From positions 62,001 to 126,000 of the forward strand of contig JAHIRF010000002.1 of assembly GCA_018818785.1 (NCBI GenBank): a stretch of 64,000 nt of DNA, in the 5' to 3' direction. The notes under the pieces were generated by a model. The model did not search any database. It worked only from the letters and a program-made list of their open reading frames with translations, and was not told the DNA's origin. The position numbers and the translations under genes are program-made. This document shows positions 34,579-43,355 of this stretch, piece by piece; the stretch's first letter is position 1; each line of letters starts with the position of its first letter. Source of the DNA: Thermoplasmatota archaeon (GTDB lineage: Archaea > Thermoplasmatota > Thermoplasmata > UBA10834).

Positions 34579-35562
34579 TTGCGAGTGGCCGTGGGTGGGA
34601 CGTTCAGCCTGATACACGGCGGCCATGAACTGCTGTTCGAGACCGCATTCTTGGTCGCAGACGAGGTGGAGGTAGGCCTTACATCGGACGAATTCGCCAA
34701 GTCAACGCGAAAGATCCCGGTAGCCCCATACTTCCAGCGCAAGGTCAAGCTGATTAGATTCCTTGAACGCTTTGGAAAACCTTTTGAGATCATCATGATC
34801 ACGGACGAATTTGGCACGGCCGCAACTTCGGAGCGCCTCGATGGCATCGTCGTCTCCCCTGAGACCAAACACAACGCGGAGTCAATCAATGCTGCAAGGA
34901 AGACAAACGGTCTCAAAGCTCTCAAGGTCTTCTGTATACGATCGGTCAAGGCAGAGGATTCTATGCCAATCAGTTCCACGAGAATCATGGACGGTGAGAT
35001 CGATAGGGATGGACACTTGCTACGTCCGCTGAGAGTGGTCGTGGGCTCGGTCAATAAGGTGAAAGTGGATGCCGTCAGGAACATTTTCACTCAAGCGTTC
35101 GGGCTTGTCGATGTCGTATCCATAGATCCAGGAGACGATCTTATTCGGCAGCCAAAGGATGAAGAGGTGCTCCAGGGTGCGATGAAGCGAGCAGAGAATG
35201 CGATTTCGGTCGAAGGGGCGGATTTCGGAGTTGGGATCGAGGCTGGTCTGCACATGAATCGCTATATGATGCGTCGATTGGACGTCCAATATTGTGTGGT
35301 GATCGATTCATCCCGTCGCACGACGATTGGCCATGGACCCGGATTTGAGTATCCGCCGTCGGTGCTGAAGGCAGTTTCTGAGGGAAGGGCCGTAGGCGAT
35401 GTGATGAGTGAGCTCACCGGGATAGATCGGATAGGTCACAAATCCGGATCCGTAGGATACCTGTCGGATGGACTCATAGATCGGACATCGCTAACCGAGA
35501 TCGCGGTCTTGATGGCAATCATACCACGGATGAGGTGTGAGCTGTATTGTGAACCGGTCTAG
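34579..35562 (+). CDS. Fusion of archaeal PPAT and DUF84 (ITPase/XTPase-like) domains
   Basis: This 327-residue protein starts at TTG 34579 with GGTGAGG upstream. Residues 1-150 are an archaeal phosphopantetheine adenylyltransferase: VAVGGTFSLIHGGHELLFETA with the nucleotidyltransferase HxGH-like motif, and SMPISSTRIMDGEID at the end. Residues 155-327 match DUF84/YjjX house-cleaning inosine/xanthosine triphosphatase: VVGSVNKVKVDAVRNIF, DPGDDLIRQPKDEEVLQGAMKRA, GVGIEAGL and GFEYPPSVLKAVSEG. The first domain makes dephospho-CoA and the second would hydrolyse non-canonical purine triphosphates. The frame is continuous, so the fusion is not an annotation artefact. Confidence 0.85.
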   Translation: MRVAVGGTFSLIHGGHELLFETAFLVADEVEVGLTSDEFAKSTRKIPVAPYFQRKVKLIRFLERFGKPFEIIMITDEFGTAATSERLDGIVVSPETKHNAESINAARKTNGLKALKVFCIRSVKAEDSMPISSTRIMDGEIDRDGHLLRPLRVVVGSVNKVKVDAVRNIFTQAFGLVDVVSIDPGDDLIRQPKDEEVLQGAMKRAENAISVEGADFGVGIEAGLHMNRYMMRRLDVQYCVVIDSSRRTTIGHGPGFEYPPSVLKAVSEGRAVGDVMSELTGIDRIGHKSGSVGYLSDGLIDRTSLTEIAVLMAIIPRMRCELYCEPV

Positions 35563-35807
35563 GATGCCTGCTCATCCTCGGATATAGAATCGAGATAATC
35601 TTCGGCTGATTCACAGTTGCCCTTGCCGACGCACCCGAAACGCGCATATTTCCTGCAATAATCTCCAGAAATGTCGTGATGCTCGCACAACTTGGATTCA
35701 CGTACTATCTCGCAATGCTGTCGGATGCATGCATATCCCGAGTATTTCCCTTCGCACATGCCATTCTTGCTTAGGTGTTTGCAATGCAGGGCATCATCCC
35801 TCCTCAA
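35559..35807 (-). CDS. Cysteine-rich protein, 8 Cys (paralogue of 35794-36231)
   Basis: This 82-residue protein has Cys at about 9, 18, 27, 32, 41, 51, 59 and 65. The C-terminal half reads YCRKYARFGCVGKGNCESA, matching YCEKYKRFFCAGKDNC of the neighbour. The pattern suggests zinc or iron-sulphur binding. Its start overlaps the end of the neighbouring gene, so it is the third gene of the operon headed by the PAS kinase. Its last bases overlap the end of the convergent PPAT-DUF84 gene. The family is not recognised. Confidence 0.65.
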   Translation of the reverse strand: MRRDDALHCKHLSKNGMCEGKYSGYACIRQHCEIVRESKLCEHHDISGDYCRKYARFGCVGKGNCESAEDYLDSISEDEQAS

Positions 35808-36231
35808 ATCTCTTGAACAATCTATCCTGATGCTGGCTGAAATGAGTCATGTATGAGTCTGGGGTTGCGCAATTGTCTTTCCCTGCACAGAAGAATCTTT
35901 TGTACTTCTCGCAATAGAGTCCAAGCCATTTGTCGGCACCGCATCCGGCATTCGATTGTGATACCACTCTCTTAGTGAGTATATTCATCTCGGAGAACTG
36001 GCACTTATTCTCACCGACACATTCAAGGCTATCTATGTGGCGGTTAGCACAAGCTCCGCTAAGGTAGCTGTACTTACACATTCGTTTCCCATCCCGTGTC
36101 CCGCAGGACAATACTGAATGTGCGTGAGCGCACATAAATGTATGTGGTATGTCGCATTTCATATCGGTGTTATCTCGAAACTGGGGAGGGCAGTTATGAT
36201 CTGGATCCGTTGGTATATCCAGCTCCCTCAA
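35794..36231 (-). CDS. Cysteine-rich protein, 12 Cys, with three related Cys blocks
   Basis: This 145-residue protein has Cys at about 14, 26, 34, 43, 52, 61, 71, 77, 97, 107, 115 and 121. A block of the form C-K-Y-x(5)-C-x(9)-C-x-G-x-x-x-C (residues 52-77) resembles the C-terminal block YCEKYKRFFCAGKDNC, so the protein looks built from repeats. It has several His residues and no signal peptide or membrane helix. It is probably a cytoplasmic metal or Fe-S protein. Its ATG overlaps the stop of the PAS kinase, a strong hint that they act together, for example in redox or gas sensing. Confidence 0.65.
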   Translation of the reverse strand: MRELDIPTDPDHNCPPQFRDNTDMKCDIPHTFMCAHAHSVLSCGTRDGKRMCKYSYLSGACANRHIDSLECVGENKCQFSEMNILTKRVVSQSNAGCGADKWLGLYCEKYKRFFCAGKDNCATPDSYMTHFSQHQDRLFKRFEEG

Positions 36232-38852
36232 TATGAGGAGTGTTGGCTTTTGCGCTTTCTGAGTTGAGGCTTAGTCCTGTATTTGCCTGGAGGGATGTGA
36301 ATGACGAACATCGCACACTCACCAGCTGTTCCATTTTCAGATATCGTCATGCCGGTGATGCCCAGTATCTCCTTGGCCAAGTAAAGGCCATAGCCACGCT
36401 GTTCCCCGTCCATGGCGCTATCTCTTTTGAAAATCGATGTCTTCTGCTCCACGGGGATTCCCATGCCATCGTCCTGGCAGATTATCCTCATGCCATCCCG
36501 ATCACGCACGAAGGAGAATTTAATCTTCCTAACGACACCGCCATGTCTGATGGAATTATCGATCAAGTTGTAGAAGACCTTCTCGAGCATAGGGTCTGCA
36601 AACACTTCAAGGTCCCTCAATTCGATGACAACGGAGACATTCTTCGTGTCCATGTTGCTCGCTGCTTTCTTGCAAGATGCTCTCACATCCACCCATTGCG
36701 GCCTCTTTGCTCCCATGTTCTGATAATCCCTGGCGAACTCCAGATGGTGCTTTATTGAATTCGTCGCCAGATAGAGCTTCTGCAGTGTCCCTGAGAGCTT
36801 CTCATCTCTCGCCTGCTCCCTGGCTAATTCGAGATAACCATATAGCACGGAAAGCTGGTTCAGGATATCGTGGCGAGTGATCTTTGCCAGTATGTCGATC
36901 TTTCGCCTGACTTGCTCTAGCGCGTCTTCGTAGTATCTTCTCTCAGTCTGATCAACTAGAGATATGACCATGCGCTCCGCGGTTGGAAGGGTCGATGCCG
37001 TCGCTATGAACGCCTTCTCATTTCCGAATTTGTCCTTGGACCTGAACTCATATGATTGAATTGCTGACGCAGGATCATCCATTTTCTTCTTGCCAATGTC
37101 TATTAGTTTCTTGACATCGCGCTCAGCGAAGAAATCAGCTAAATTCATCTTTCCCTCGATATCTGATTTCTGGTAGCCAGAGATTCTCTCGAACTCCGAG
37201 TTGACCAGGATCACGATTGAATCATTGTCCGCAATTATGAGCGAATCGCCGACCGTCTCGAAGATGGTCCTGTAACGTTCTTCGCTCTGGGTCAACTCCT
37301 TCTGTGCGAGCTTACACTTGGTGACATCGATGTGTGATACGACCGCGCCTCCCCGTTTCCTTTGGAGCGAGGTCACCTGCGCCGAGAACCATCTCTCTTC
37401 ACCGTTGACATCGCCCGAGTATTCGACGGAGAATGATTCCTTCTCTCCACCAAGGACTGATACTATGCCCTTGAGTATGGCGCGAGCATCTCTGACATCA
37501 TTCGACGCCTTCTCACATTCGTCGAGATAATTCGCTCCCACTCCGACGCTGCCAGTGTCTCCCTTGTTCTGCCTAGCGAACATCCACCAACTGCGATTGA
37601 CAGCGACGATGTCTCCTCTGCTGTCGAGTACGGCGATGTTTGCATCTAGTGAGTCAAGCACCGCACGATTGAACGCTCCGCTCTCTCTCAGTGCATCCTC
37701 GGCTCTCTTTCTTGCGGTGACATCCAGTCCCGCGCCGTTTATTTCAATGAGTTGGGTGCCATCCTCTGACCATAAATTGAACGAATTCCAGACGACCGTT
37801 CGTGTCTCACCATCCTTGGCCATGAGAGTCATCTCGAAATCCTCAACTTCTCCCTCTTCGAATCGAAGCATGAGTGAGTCGACCTGGCTGCGGAGATCAC
37901 CCGGATAGAACACATCCCACCAATTCTTGCCAATGAGCTCGGAAGGTTGGTAACCACTCAATGCTTCCACGTAATCGTTAACGAAGATAGTCTCGCCAGA
38001 TGGAGACAACGTGCAGATGAGGTTGGGGGCGGTGACGACGAGTCTTCGGTACTGTGATTCAGATCTCCGGAGTTCCTCCTCGGCCTTCCTCTTCTGTGTG
38101 ATGTCGTCTCCTATGCTTGCCGTGCCGATGGGATTCCCGTCACGGTCTCTGAGTGCTGTCGAGTCCCAGCTGATCAGGACTTTTCCTCCGTTCTTCGTAT
38201 TCAGCAGGGTCTCATATTGGCTTCCTGCGGGATACATGCCGAGTTCCATCACCCGTCGCTGCTCTTCTCGAAACTCATCCCTCTTCTCTGGTGAGAGAAA
38301 TATCTCGACGGCGTTTCGTCCCATGAGTTCATGCGTCTCATAGCCGACGATCCTGAGCAGATGGTCATTGCAGTATGTGATGTTGCTCTCCTTATCGAGG
38401 ACGAGGGCGGCATGATGAATGTTTGCCAGCATGTTTCTGAATCGTCGCTCTGATTCCATCAGTTCCTGCCGGTCATGCAGCTTCTCGACAGATGATCTTA
38501 TCATGTTAGCGAGTTCAGCGAACTGAGACTTCGGGGCCCCTCCTTTCTGCAAATAGAAGCTGGCGCCGGAATTAAGCGCTTCTATAGCGACATCTTCCCT
38601 TCCCCTTCCCGTGAAGAGTATGAATGGGATGTCATTCTTCTGCGCCCTCAGGGTCTTCAATAATTCTATGCCGTCCATCTCTGACATCTGATAATCGGAG
38701 ACGACCGCATCTAAGCTTCCCGCGGATATCCTGTTGAGCGCTTCATTCGCGGATGTCGCAGTCTCGATTGCGAATTGACCCTGTTTCTCGAGAAAGAATC
38801 TGGCGAGCTCTAATAGTTGGGGCTCGTCATCGACGAGGAGTACACGGATCAA
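36228..38852 (-). CDS. Soluble hybrid kinase: receiver, four PAS domains, histidine kinase
   Basis: This 874-residue protein has an N-terminal receiver (VLLVDDEPQLLELA, Asp53 in AVVSDYQMSEMDG, Lys in YLQKGGAP). Four PAS domains follow at about 133-260, 265-385, 395-510 and 520-640, each opening with an ESERRFR- or SEERYRT-like helix. A HisKA-like helix has its His in ITRHDILNQLSVLYGYL. The HATPase has FYNLIDNSIRHGG, QDDGMGIP and GYGLYLAKEIL. No membrane segment is seen, so it senses something inside the cell. There is no DNA-binding output. A receiver at the N-terminus is common in archaeal kinases. It is followed directly by two Cys-rich genes. Confidence 0.9.
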   Translation of the reverse strand: MIRVLLVDDEPQLLELARFFLEKQGQFAIETATSANEALNRISAGSLDAVVSDYQMSEMDGIELLKTLRAQKNDIPFILFTGRGREDVAIEALNSGASFYLQKGGAPKSQFAELANMIRSSVEKLHDRQELMESERRFRNMLANIHHAALVLDKESNITYCNDHLLRIVGYETHELMGRNAVEIFLSPEKRDEFREEQRRVMELGMYPAGSQYETLLNTKNGGKVLISWDSTALRDRDGNPIGTASIGDDITQKRKAEEELRRSESQYRRLVVTAPNLICTLSPSGETIFVNDYVEALSGYQPSELIGKNWWDVFYPGDLRSQVDSLMLRFEEGEVEDFEMTLMAKDGETRTVVWNSFNLWSEDGTQLIEINGAGLDVTARKRAEDALRESGAFNRAVLDSLDANIAVLDSRGDIVAVNRSWWMFARQNKGDTGSVGVGANYLDECEKASNDVRDARAILKGIVSVLGGEKESFSVEYSGDVNGEERWFSAQVTSLQRKRGGAVVSHIDVTKCKLAQKELTQSEERYRTIFETVGDSLIIADNDSIVILVNSEFERISGYQKSDIEGKMNLADFFAERDVKKLIDIGKKKMDDPASAIQSYEFRSKDKFGNEKAFIATASTLPTAERMVISLVDQTERRYYEDALEQVRRKIDILAKITRHDILNQLSVLYGYLELAREQARDEKLSGTLQKLYLATNSIKHHLEFARDYQNMGAKRPQWVDVRASCKKAASNMDTKNVSVVIELRDLEVFADPMLEKVFYNLIDNSIRHGGVVRKIKFSFVRDRDGMRIICQDDGMGIPVEQKTSIFKRDSAMDGEQRGYGLYLAKEILGITGMTISENGTAGECAMFVIHIPPGKYRTKPQLRKRKSQHSSY

Positions 38853-38936
38853 GACTTATGCCTCCCTGATTTCGAACATCTATTGACGTTGTCATTGATG
38901 ACAGGGGATATTATATTGTTGCAGGAGTGGATGGAG

Positions 38937-39023
38937 CGCTGAGGGGGAGATTTGAACTCCCGTGGTACGTAGTACCACCAACTCTCAAGGCTGGCGCCGT
39001 GAACCGGGCTTAGCTACCTCAGC
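38937..39023 (-). tRNA. tRNA-Ser (anticodon TGA)
   Basis: On the minus strand the acceptor arms GCTGAGG and CCTCAGC pair, with discriminator G as in tRNA-Ser. The anticodon stem CCAGC/GTTGG encloses CTTGAGA, giving TGA (UCA codon). The long variable arm GTGGTAC-TAC-GTACCAC has a perfect 7-bp stem, and the T arm is GGGAG/CTCCC. It starts 16 bp after the pheT stop on the same strand. Confidence 0.94.
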
Positions 39024-39039
39024 AGGTGATGATCCGTGG

Positions 39040-40695
39040 TCATTGTGATTCTCTTGCCCGGATGATCGACTCAAGGTCGAACTCAAACGCAGCGATCGGA
39101 TAGCCGAGTTCGAACGACTCGATCGTCAAAGGGGCCAGTTCTCCGAACACGCCCAGCAAACCTGAATCGTGCTTGATCGAAGCGCACCTGCCATCGGCAA
39201 ATGCCTGATTATCCAGCTTCTCGACGGTCACCATGAGGTCAAGAGCCGTCATCAATGATTGTATGTCTGATTTGCATTCAGTGAAGCTCGCTTTGGCATG
39301 TATGGATGCCCCTGACAGATATGTCACGTTCCTGTGATCCCGGACAGTATCGCCAATCTCGAAGACCCTCTGCGGAAGTTCACGGTGCTTGTTCTTCTTG
39401 AGCATGGTCAATATGCTCGGTATGAGTGATGTACGTATCTGCACATGGTCCTCGCTAACGGGGTTCATGATCCGGATAGCGTCGTCACGGACAGGCTGTC
39501 CCATGAATTCGTATTGATCCCTTGGATTCGAAAGGGATAGGGTTACGATCTCGAGATATCCAAGCCCGGTCAGTATGGGCCGTACCCTTGAAGAGAATCC
39601 GATAGTTGGGTCCTCAATTCCGAAAGTCGCCTTCCTTGGGAGTTCGGCCCCGAATTTGTCGAAGCCGTATCCGATGGCGACGTCCTCTGCGAGGTCCGCG
39701 GGATGGATGATATCTGCTCTGTAGGCCGGGATGAGGATCTGGAGCCCATCATCCCCTGATGTGGCACCGTAGCCCATCCTTCTGAGGCAATCTACCATTC
39801 CTTTGGCATCCAAGTCGATCCCTATGAGGTGGTTGACATAGTCTATTTCGAGGTTCATCATCCTCGGCTCGAGATTGGGTGCGCTGGCGCTGCTGCCACC
39901 CTGTTGCATGGAGACTGATTTGATGTTTCCGCCACGCTCCGCGAGAGCTGTCGCGATGATGTTCACTGCAGCCATGACTGCATTCGCGTCGGTCCCTGTG
40001 CAATCGACGAAGATATCTCTCGTATTCTCCGTGACTGCGGTAGTGATCCCATTTATTATTGGCGGGAATGAGAGCACCTTCCCGTCTCTGTCCAGGATTA
40101 TCGGGTACTTGTCCTTGCCATCCAGGACGAACGCGTATGCCTTGCCCTTCTCGTGTTCTTCGAGGATCTCCTTTAGATTCATCTCTCGAGAACCCTGCAG
40201 TGGCATGAACGTTATCTCGTCTGGTCTCACCGCTTTGTATGTGAATGGCGGCTTCACTTCTTTGATGTCGTGAAGCCCTATGGCAACCTTTTTTCTGTTA
40301 CGTCCGAGGGTTATGTGCAGCTTCTCCTGCAGGTCCATCATGGAGCGTATCAATGCGTCATCTATTCGATTCCCCTCTACGACCGCCGTCCATATAAATG
40401 GCCGAACGTCGTCCACGCTCGGGTCGACAAGGACCGAGAGATCCGAACGGGTAACAGGATATGATTTGAGGCCGATTTCTTTGCCAAGAAATGCTCGAAG
40501 TGCTCTCGCGATTCCTTCCACTGAGTAGAGGTCAGGTCGATCCGGAAAGAACTCGAAGGAGACATCATCCGATCCCTCATCGACTGAGTTGAGGTCCGCA
40601 CCCATCATGGGCAGCTTCTCTCGAAGTGTCTGCCTGGAGACCTGCATCCCGAGCAGGCGACATAGATCGGAATAGCTGAAATTGATTACTGGCAT
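39040..40695 (-). CDS. pheT: Phenylalanyl-tRNA synthetase beta subunit
   Basis: From ATG 40695 the product has 551 residues, the archaeal/eukaryotic PheT length. It shows VINFSYSDLCRLLG at the N-terminus, VSFEFFPDRPDLYSVEGIARAL (in part), a B3/B4 editing region with PPIINGITTAVTENTRDIFVD and a B5 domain (IDYVNHLIGIDL). The catalytic-like core has MNPVSEDHVQIRTSLIPSIL. It pairs with PheS, which is not in the window. A TATA box 36-42 nt upstream of the ATG rules out the longer frame to 40731. tRNA-Ser follows on the same strand. Confidence 0.95.
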   Translation of the reverse strand: MPVINFSYSDLCRLLGMQVSRQTLREKLPMMGADLNSVDEGSDDVSFEFFPDRPDLYSVEGIARALRAFLGKEIGLKSYPVTRSDLSVLVDPSVDDVRPFIWTAVVEGNRIDDALIRSMMDLQEKLHITLGRNRKKVAIGLHDIKEVKPPFTYKAVRPDEITFMPLQGSREMNLKEILEEHEKGKAYAFVLDGKDKYPIILDRDGKVLSFPPIINGITTAVTENTRDIFVDCTGTDANAVMAAVNIIATALAERGGNIKSVSMQQGGSSASAPNLEPRMMNLEIDYVNHLIGIDLDAKGMVDCLRRMGYGATSGDDGLQILIPAYRADIIHPADLAEDVAIGYGFDKFGAELPRKATFGIEDPTIGFSSRVRPILTGLGYLEIVTLSLSNPRDQYEFMGQPVRDDAIRIMNPVSEDHVQIRTSLIPSILTMLKKNKHRELPQRVFEIGDTVRDHRNVTYLSGASIHAKASFTECKSDIQSLMTALDLMVTVEKLDNQAFADGRCASIKHDSGLLGVFGELAPLTIESFELGYPIAAFEFDLESIIRARESQ

Positions 40696-40730
40696 GGTCA
40701 ATCTGCCATTCCGAGAAAAGTCGATGCGCA

Positions 40731-40737
40731 TATAAAA
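40731..40737 (-). promoter_or_regulatory. TATA box of pheT
   Basis: The minus strand reads TTTTATA about 39 nt before ATG 40695, predicting a leader of some 10-15 nt. Confidence 0.5.
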
Positions 40738-40768
40738 GGTTATCAGGAATCATCGGCGAGTATCAAGA

Positions 40769-42058
40769 TCACTCGTCTTTTGGCGTTGATCGAATCGCGG
40801 TGATATTCGTTGATGTCGAGTTCGCTCCGGTCGCAGGCAGTCTCTTCTTATCTCTGACATATATGGCTATGATAGCCGTGGCGAGCGCGAGAGCTGCTGC
40901 CCCCACGATTATCGGTGCATCGTGGCTTATCCTGGCATATACGATGCTGAGTCCTGTGAGGCCCAGGATGTTGCCAATGCCTTGAACCGTCTGGTAAGCA
41001 CCCATCACACGTCCTCTCTCCTCCTTCAGCATGGTATCTGCGAGAAGGGCGCCAACAGAGGGATTTGAGATCGCCGCCCCAAGCTCAGAGATGGCCATCA
41101 GGATATAGATGTGCATGACATTTTCAGCGAATATCATTCCCGCCAGTCCCGTAGCCATGATGGCTCCACCTATTAGAATGAAGGGGACTCTTCCATGCTT
41201 GTCTGATAAAGTCCCGAAGTAGAGCGTACCCGCGGCCATGACCGCGGTCCCGATGGACATCGCGATGCCCACCTCCGTCAGGGACATGCTTATCTCATCG
41301 TACCAATACAGAATCAGGCCGAGCATGAACAGTCCTTGGACGATGCCCATGACCAATCCGCGGACTGTAAGGGCGATGAGAGTTCGATTGGCCTGCACAT
41401 TTCTCTTCCACGCGCCGAACATTGTGAACAGTGATGGATGCTCATCGCTCTGCGACCTAGCAGGTTCCTTAATAGAGCTGACGATGATCGCGCACAGCAC
41501 CGATAGTCCGGCGCCCAGGTAGAACGGATAGATGAAATTGATCTCTCCTGCGATGTATCCCCCTATCGCAGGTCCTGCGAAGATGCCAATCATCTGGACC
41601 GTCCCTTCGATGCCCATTGCCGTGGCCCTTTTGTCTTCGGGGACGATGTCTATTGTTAGAGCAAATGTCGCTGGGGCAACCATTGCAGCCCCAACCCCTT
41701 CGATTGCTCGCAAGACTGCGAACTGGAGAGCGTCGGTCACGAATGCAAGACCAAATGTGGTGACGCTGAAGACTATGAGCCCACCTATTATCATCTTCTT
41801 TCTTCCGACCTTGTCCGCCAGGTATCCAGATGGAGGTAGCGCGAGCACCAATGCCACGAAATAAAGGGCGAATATGCCTCCCATGGCGCCGTCGGTTATG
41901 CCGAGGTTCCTAGCCAATTCCGGCATGATCGGGGCGAGGAGGCCAAAGCCCAGGCTTACGACAACGAGTGCCGACATTAGTATTGAGAAGTCCCTAGTCA
42001 GTAGCCCTGACTTTCTCAATCGGTCCCTTATTCCGGGTTTGCCGCGATCATCTGCCAT
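40769..42058 (-). CDS. Major facilitator superfamily transporter
   Basis: This 429-residue protein has about twelve membrane segments. The MFS loop 2-3 motif is GYLADKVGRKKMIIGG, with a repeat copy in the second half (GTLSDKHGRVPFILIGG). Helix 5 has VEGVGAAMVAPATFAL, a motif typical of the drug/H+ antiporter family (the Gly-rich motif C is VGAAM-like). The likely role is efflux of a small molecule, substrate unknown. It is divergent from the KaiC-like pair. Confidence 0.85.
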   Translation of the reverse strand: MADDRGKPGIRDRLRKSGLLTRDFSILMSALVVVSLGFGLLAPIMPELARNLGITDGAMGGIFALYFVALVLALPPSGYLADKVGRKKMIIGGLIVFSVTTFGLAFVTDALQFAVLRAIEGVGAAMVAPATFALTIDIVPEDKRATAMGIEGTVQMIGIFAGPAIGGYIAGEINFIYPFYLGAGLSVLCAIIVSSIKEPARSQSDEHPSLFTMFGAWKRNVQANRTLIALTVRGLVMGIVQGLFMLGLILYWYDEISMSLTEVGIAMSIGTAVMAAGTLYFGTLSDKHGRVPFILIGGAIMATGLAGMIFAENVMHIYILMAISELGAAISNPSVGALLADTMLKEERGRVMGAYQTVQGIGNILGLTGLSIVYARISHDAPIIVGAAALALATAIIAIYVRDKKRLPATGANSTSTNITAIRSTPKDE

Positions 42059-42302
42059 CGTGATTCACAATCGTGTACTTGATTCTTGAACGAATCGGTC
42101 ATTTGTGACCATGACTCGAGCTCGAAATCGGTAATGGGGCGTATTTCCATCTTCGCTAATAAAACATGCGTTTTAACAGTAAAATCTGCCTTGTCATGAC
42201 CTTAATTCTCATGATTTGGATTCTGATGGAAAAATATAAGCACCCTCATTTAGAATCGGATGGTATAGAAATGATATATCCTGCTCGCAGCTGGGGCTCG
42301 AA

Positions 42303-43355
42303 ATGATTAAGGATAAAGTCGAGATTGGAATACCTGGCATCGATGAGATGCTTGAAGGCGGACTGATCCCCGCCCGGCCATACATAGTGTCTGGTACAGC
42401 TGGCACGGGCAAGACTGCAATTGCCATGCGTTTCCTCATGGAGGGCGCCATGAACGGCGAACAGGTACTGTACGTGGCTATAGACGAACCCCCTAACGAG
42501 GTGAAGGCTAACATGACCTCGTTCGGGTGGGACATCTCAAAGATCTTCGTTTTCGATGGGACGCCTGACGTTCTGAGCTACGATAAGACTCCCGTCAGGG
42601 ATATTTCGACTGAGAGGCGGGTCGTGATGTTCAGAGACCTGCCAGAGAACATAAGACAAACATCCGTGAAAGGTCCTTCGGATATGACGATAAACACCAT
42701 TCAGGAACTTCTGAAACAGGAGATGAAGATCAGAAAATACTCACGCGTCGTAGTCGACTCGGTCACATCTCTTAGGCGGTTCTATATCCGCACCAGTGAG
42801 GAGTATCTGATCCTCCAATCATTCTTCCGATTGCTGTCCGACCTCGGGATAACGACCATCCTGACGGTGGAGCTGCCTGAGATATCCAAACCCGATGCAG
42901 AGTCGCACATGGCAAGGGGCGAGGTCAGGTTGTACAAATGGTTTGACGGGCGAGGTCTCGTGAGAGGCGTCACCATCGAGAAATACAGAGGGTCGTCCCA
43001 CGACTCCTCAATGCGATCTTTGAAGCTAGACGATACTGGCGTCCATGTCAAAGTAACCACACTGAAGAAGAAGGAGAAACCGAAGGACGAAGAGGAGGAA
43101 TCCGCCGCTGCCACGGATGACGCTGGAGATGTGGATGCGACTGAGGGTGTGGTTGAATCTCCTGAGGTCACAAGGCCGGCATCCAAACCTTCGAATAACG
43201 AACCGCCCGCTCCTCCAGAGGATGGAGCGCCTCCACTGGAGGTCGTTCCTGAGGAGCTGCCCCCTCCGCCAGAGGATAAGATCCTTCCCGTATCGCCATC
43301 ACCCGAGCGAATGGATGCCCCATCTGGAGGTGGAGACCTAGATGGCTCAAGATAA
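42303..43355 (+). CDS. KaiC-like RecA-superfamily ATPase with acidic, proline-rich tail
   Basis: This 350-residue protein has one KaiC/RadA-like domain (1-250). VEIGIPGIDEMLEGGLIPARP leads to the Walker A SGTAGTGKTAIAMRFL, EPPNEVKANMTSFGWD follows, and the Walker B region is YSRVVVDSVTSLRRF. Residues 255-350 are low-complexity, rich in Glu, Asp and Pro (EEEESAAATDDAGDV and PPPPEDK). Archaeal KaiC-like proteins act in signalling or motility regulation. The function here is unknown. A TATA-like AATATAAGC lies at about 42230. It overlaps the next, related gene by 14 bp. Confidence 0.8.
   Translation: MIKDKVEIGIPGIDEMLEGGLIPARPYIVSGTAGTGKTAIAMRFLMEGAMNGEQVLYVAIDEPPNEVKANMTSFGWDISKIFVFDGTPDVLSYDKTPVRDISTERRVVMFRDLPENIRQTSVKGPSDMTINTIQELLKQEMKIRKYSRVVVDSVTSLRRFYIRTSEEYLILQSFFRLLSDLGITTILTVELPEISKPDAESHMARGEVRLYKWFDGRGLVRGVTIEKYRGSSHDSSMRSLKLDDTGVHVKVTTLKKKEKPKDEEEESAAATDDAGDVDATEGVVESPEVTRPASKPSNNEPPAPPEDGAPPLEVVPEELPPPPEDKILPVSPSPERMDAPSGGGDLDGSR

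Noticed and set aside
38937..39023. tRNA-Leu because of the long variable arm
   Set aside because: The anticodon is TGA and the discriminator is G, both of which indicate serine.
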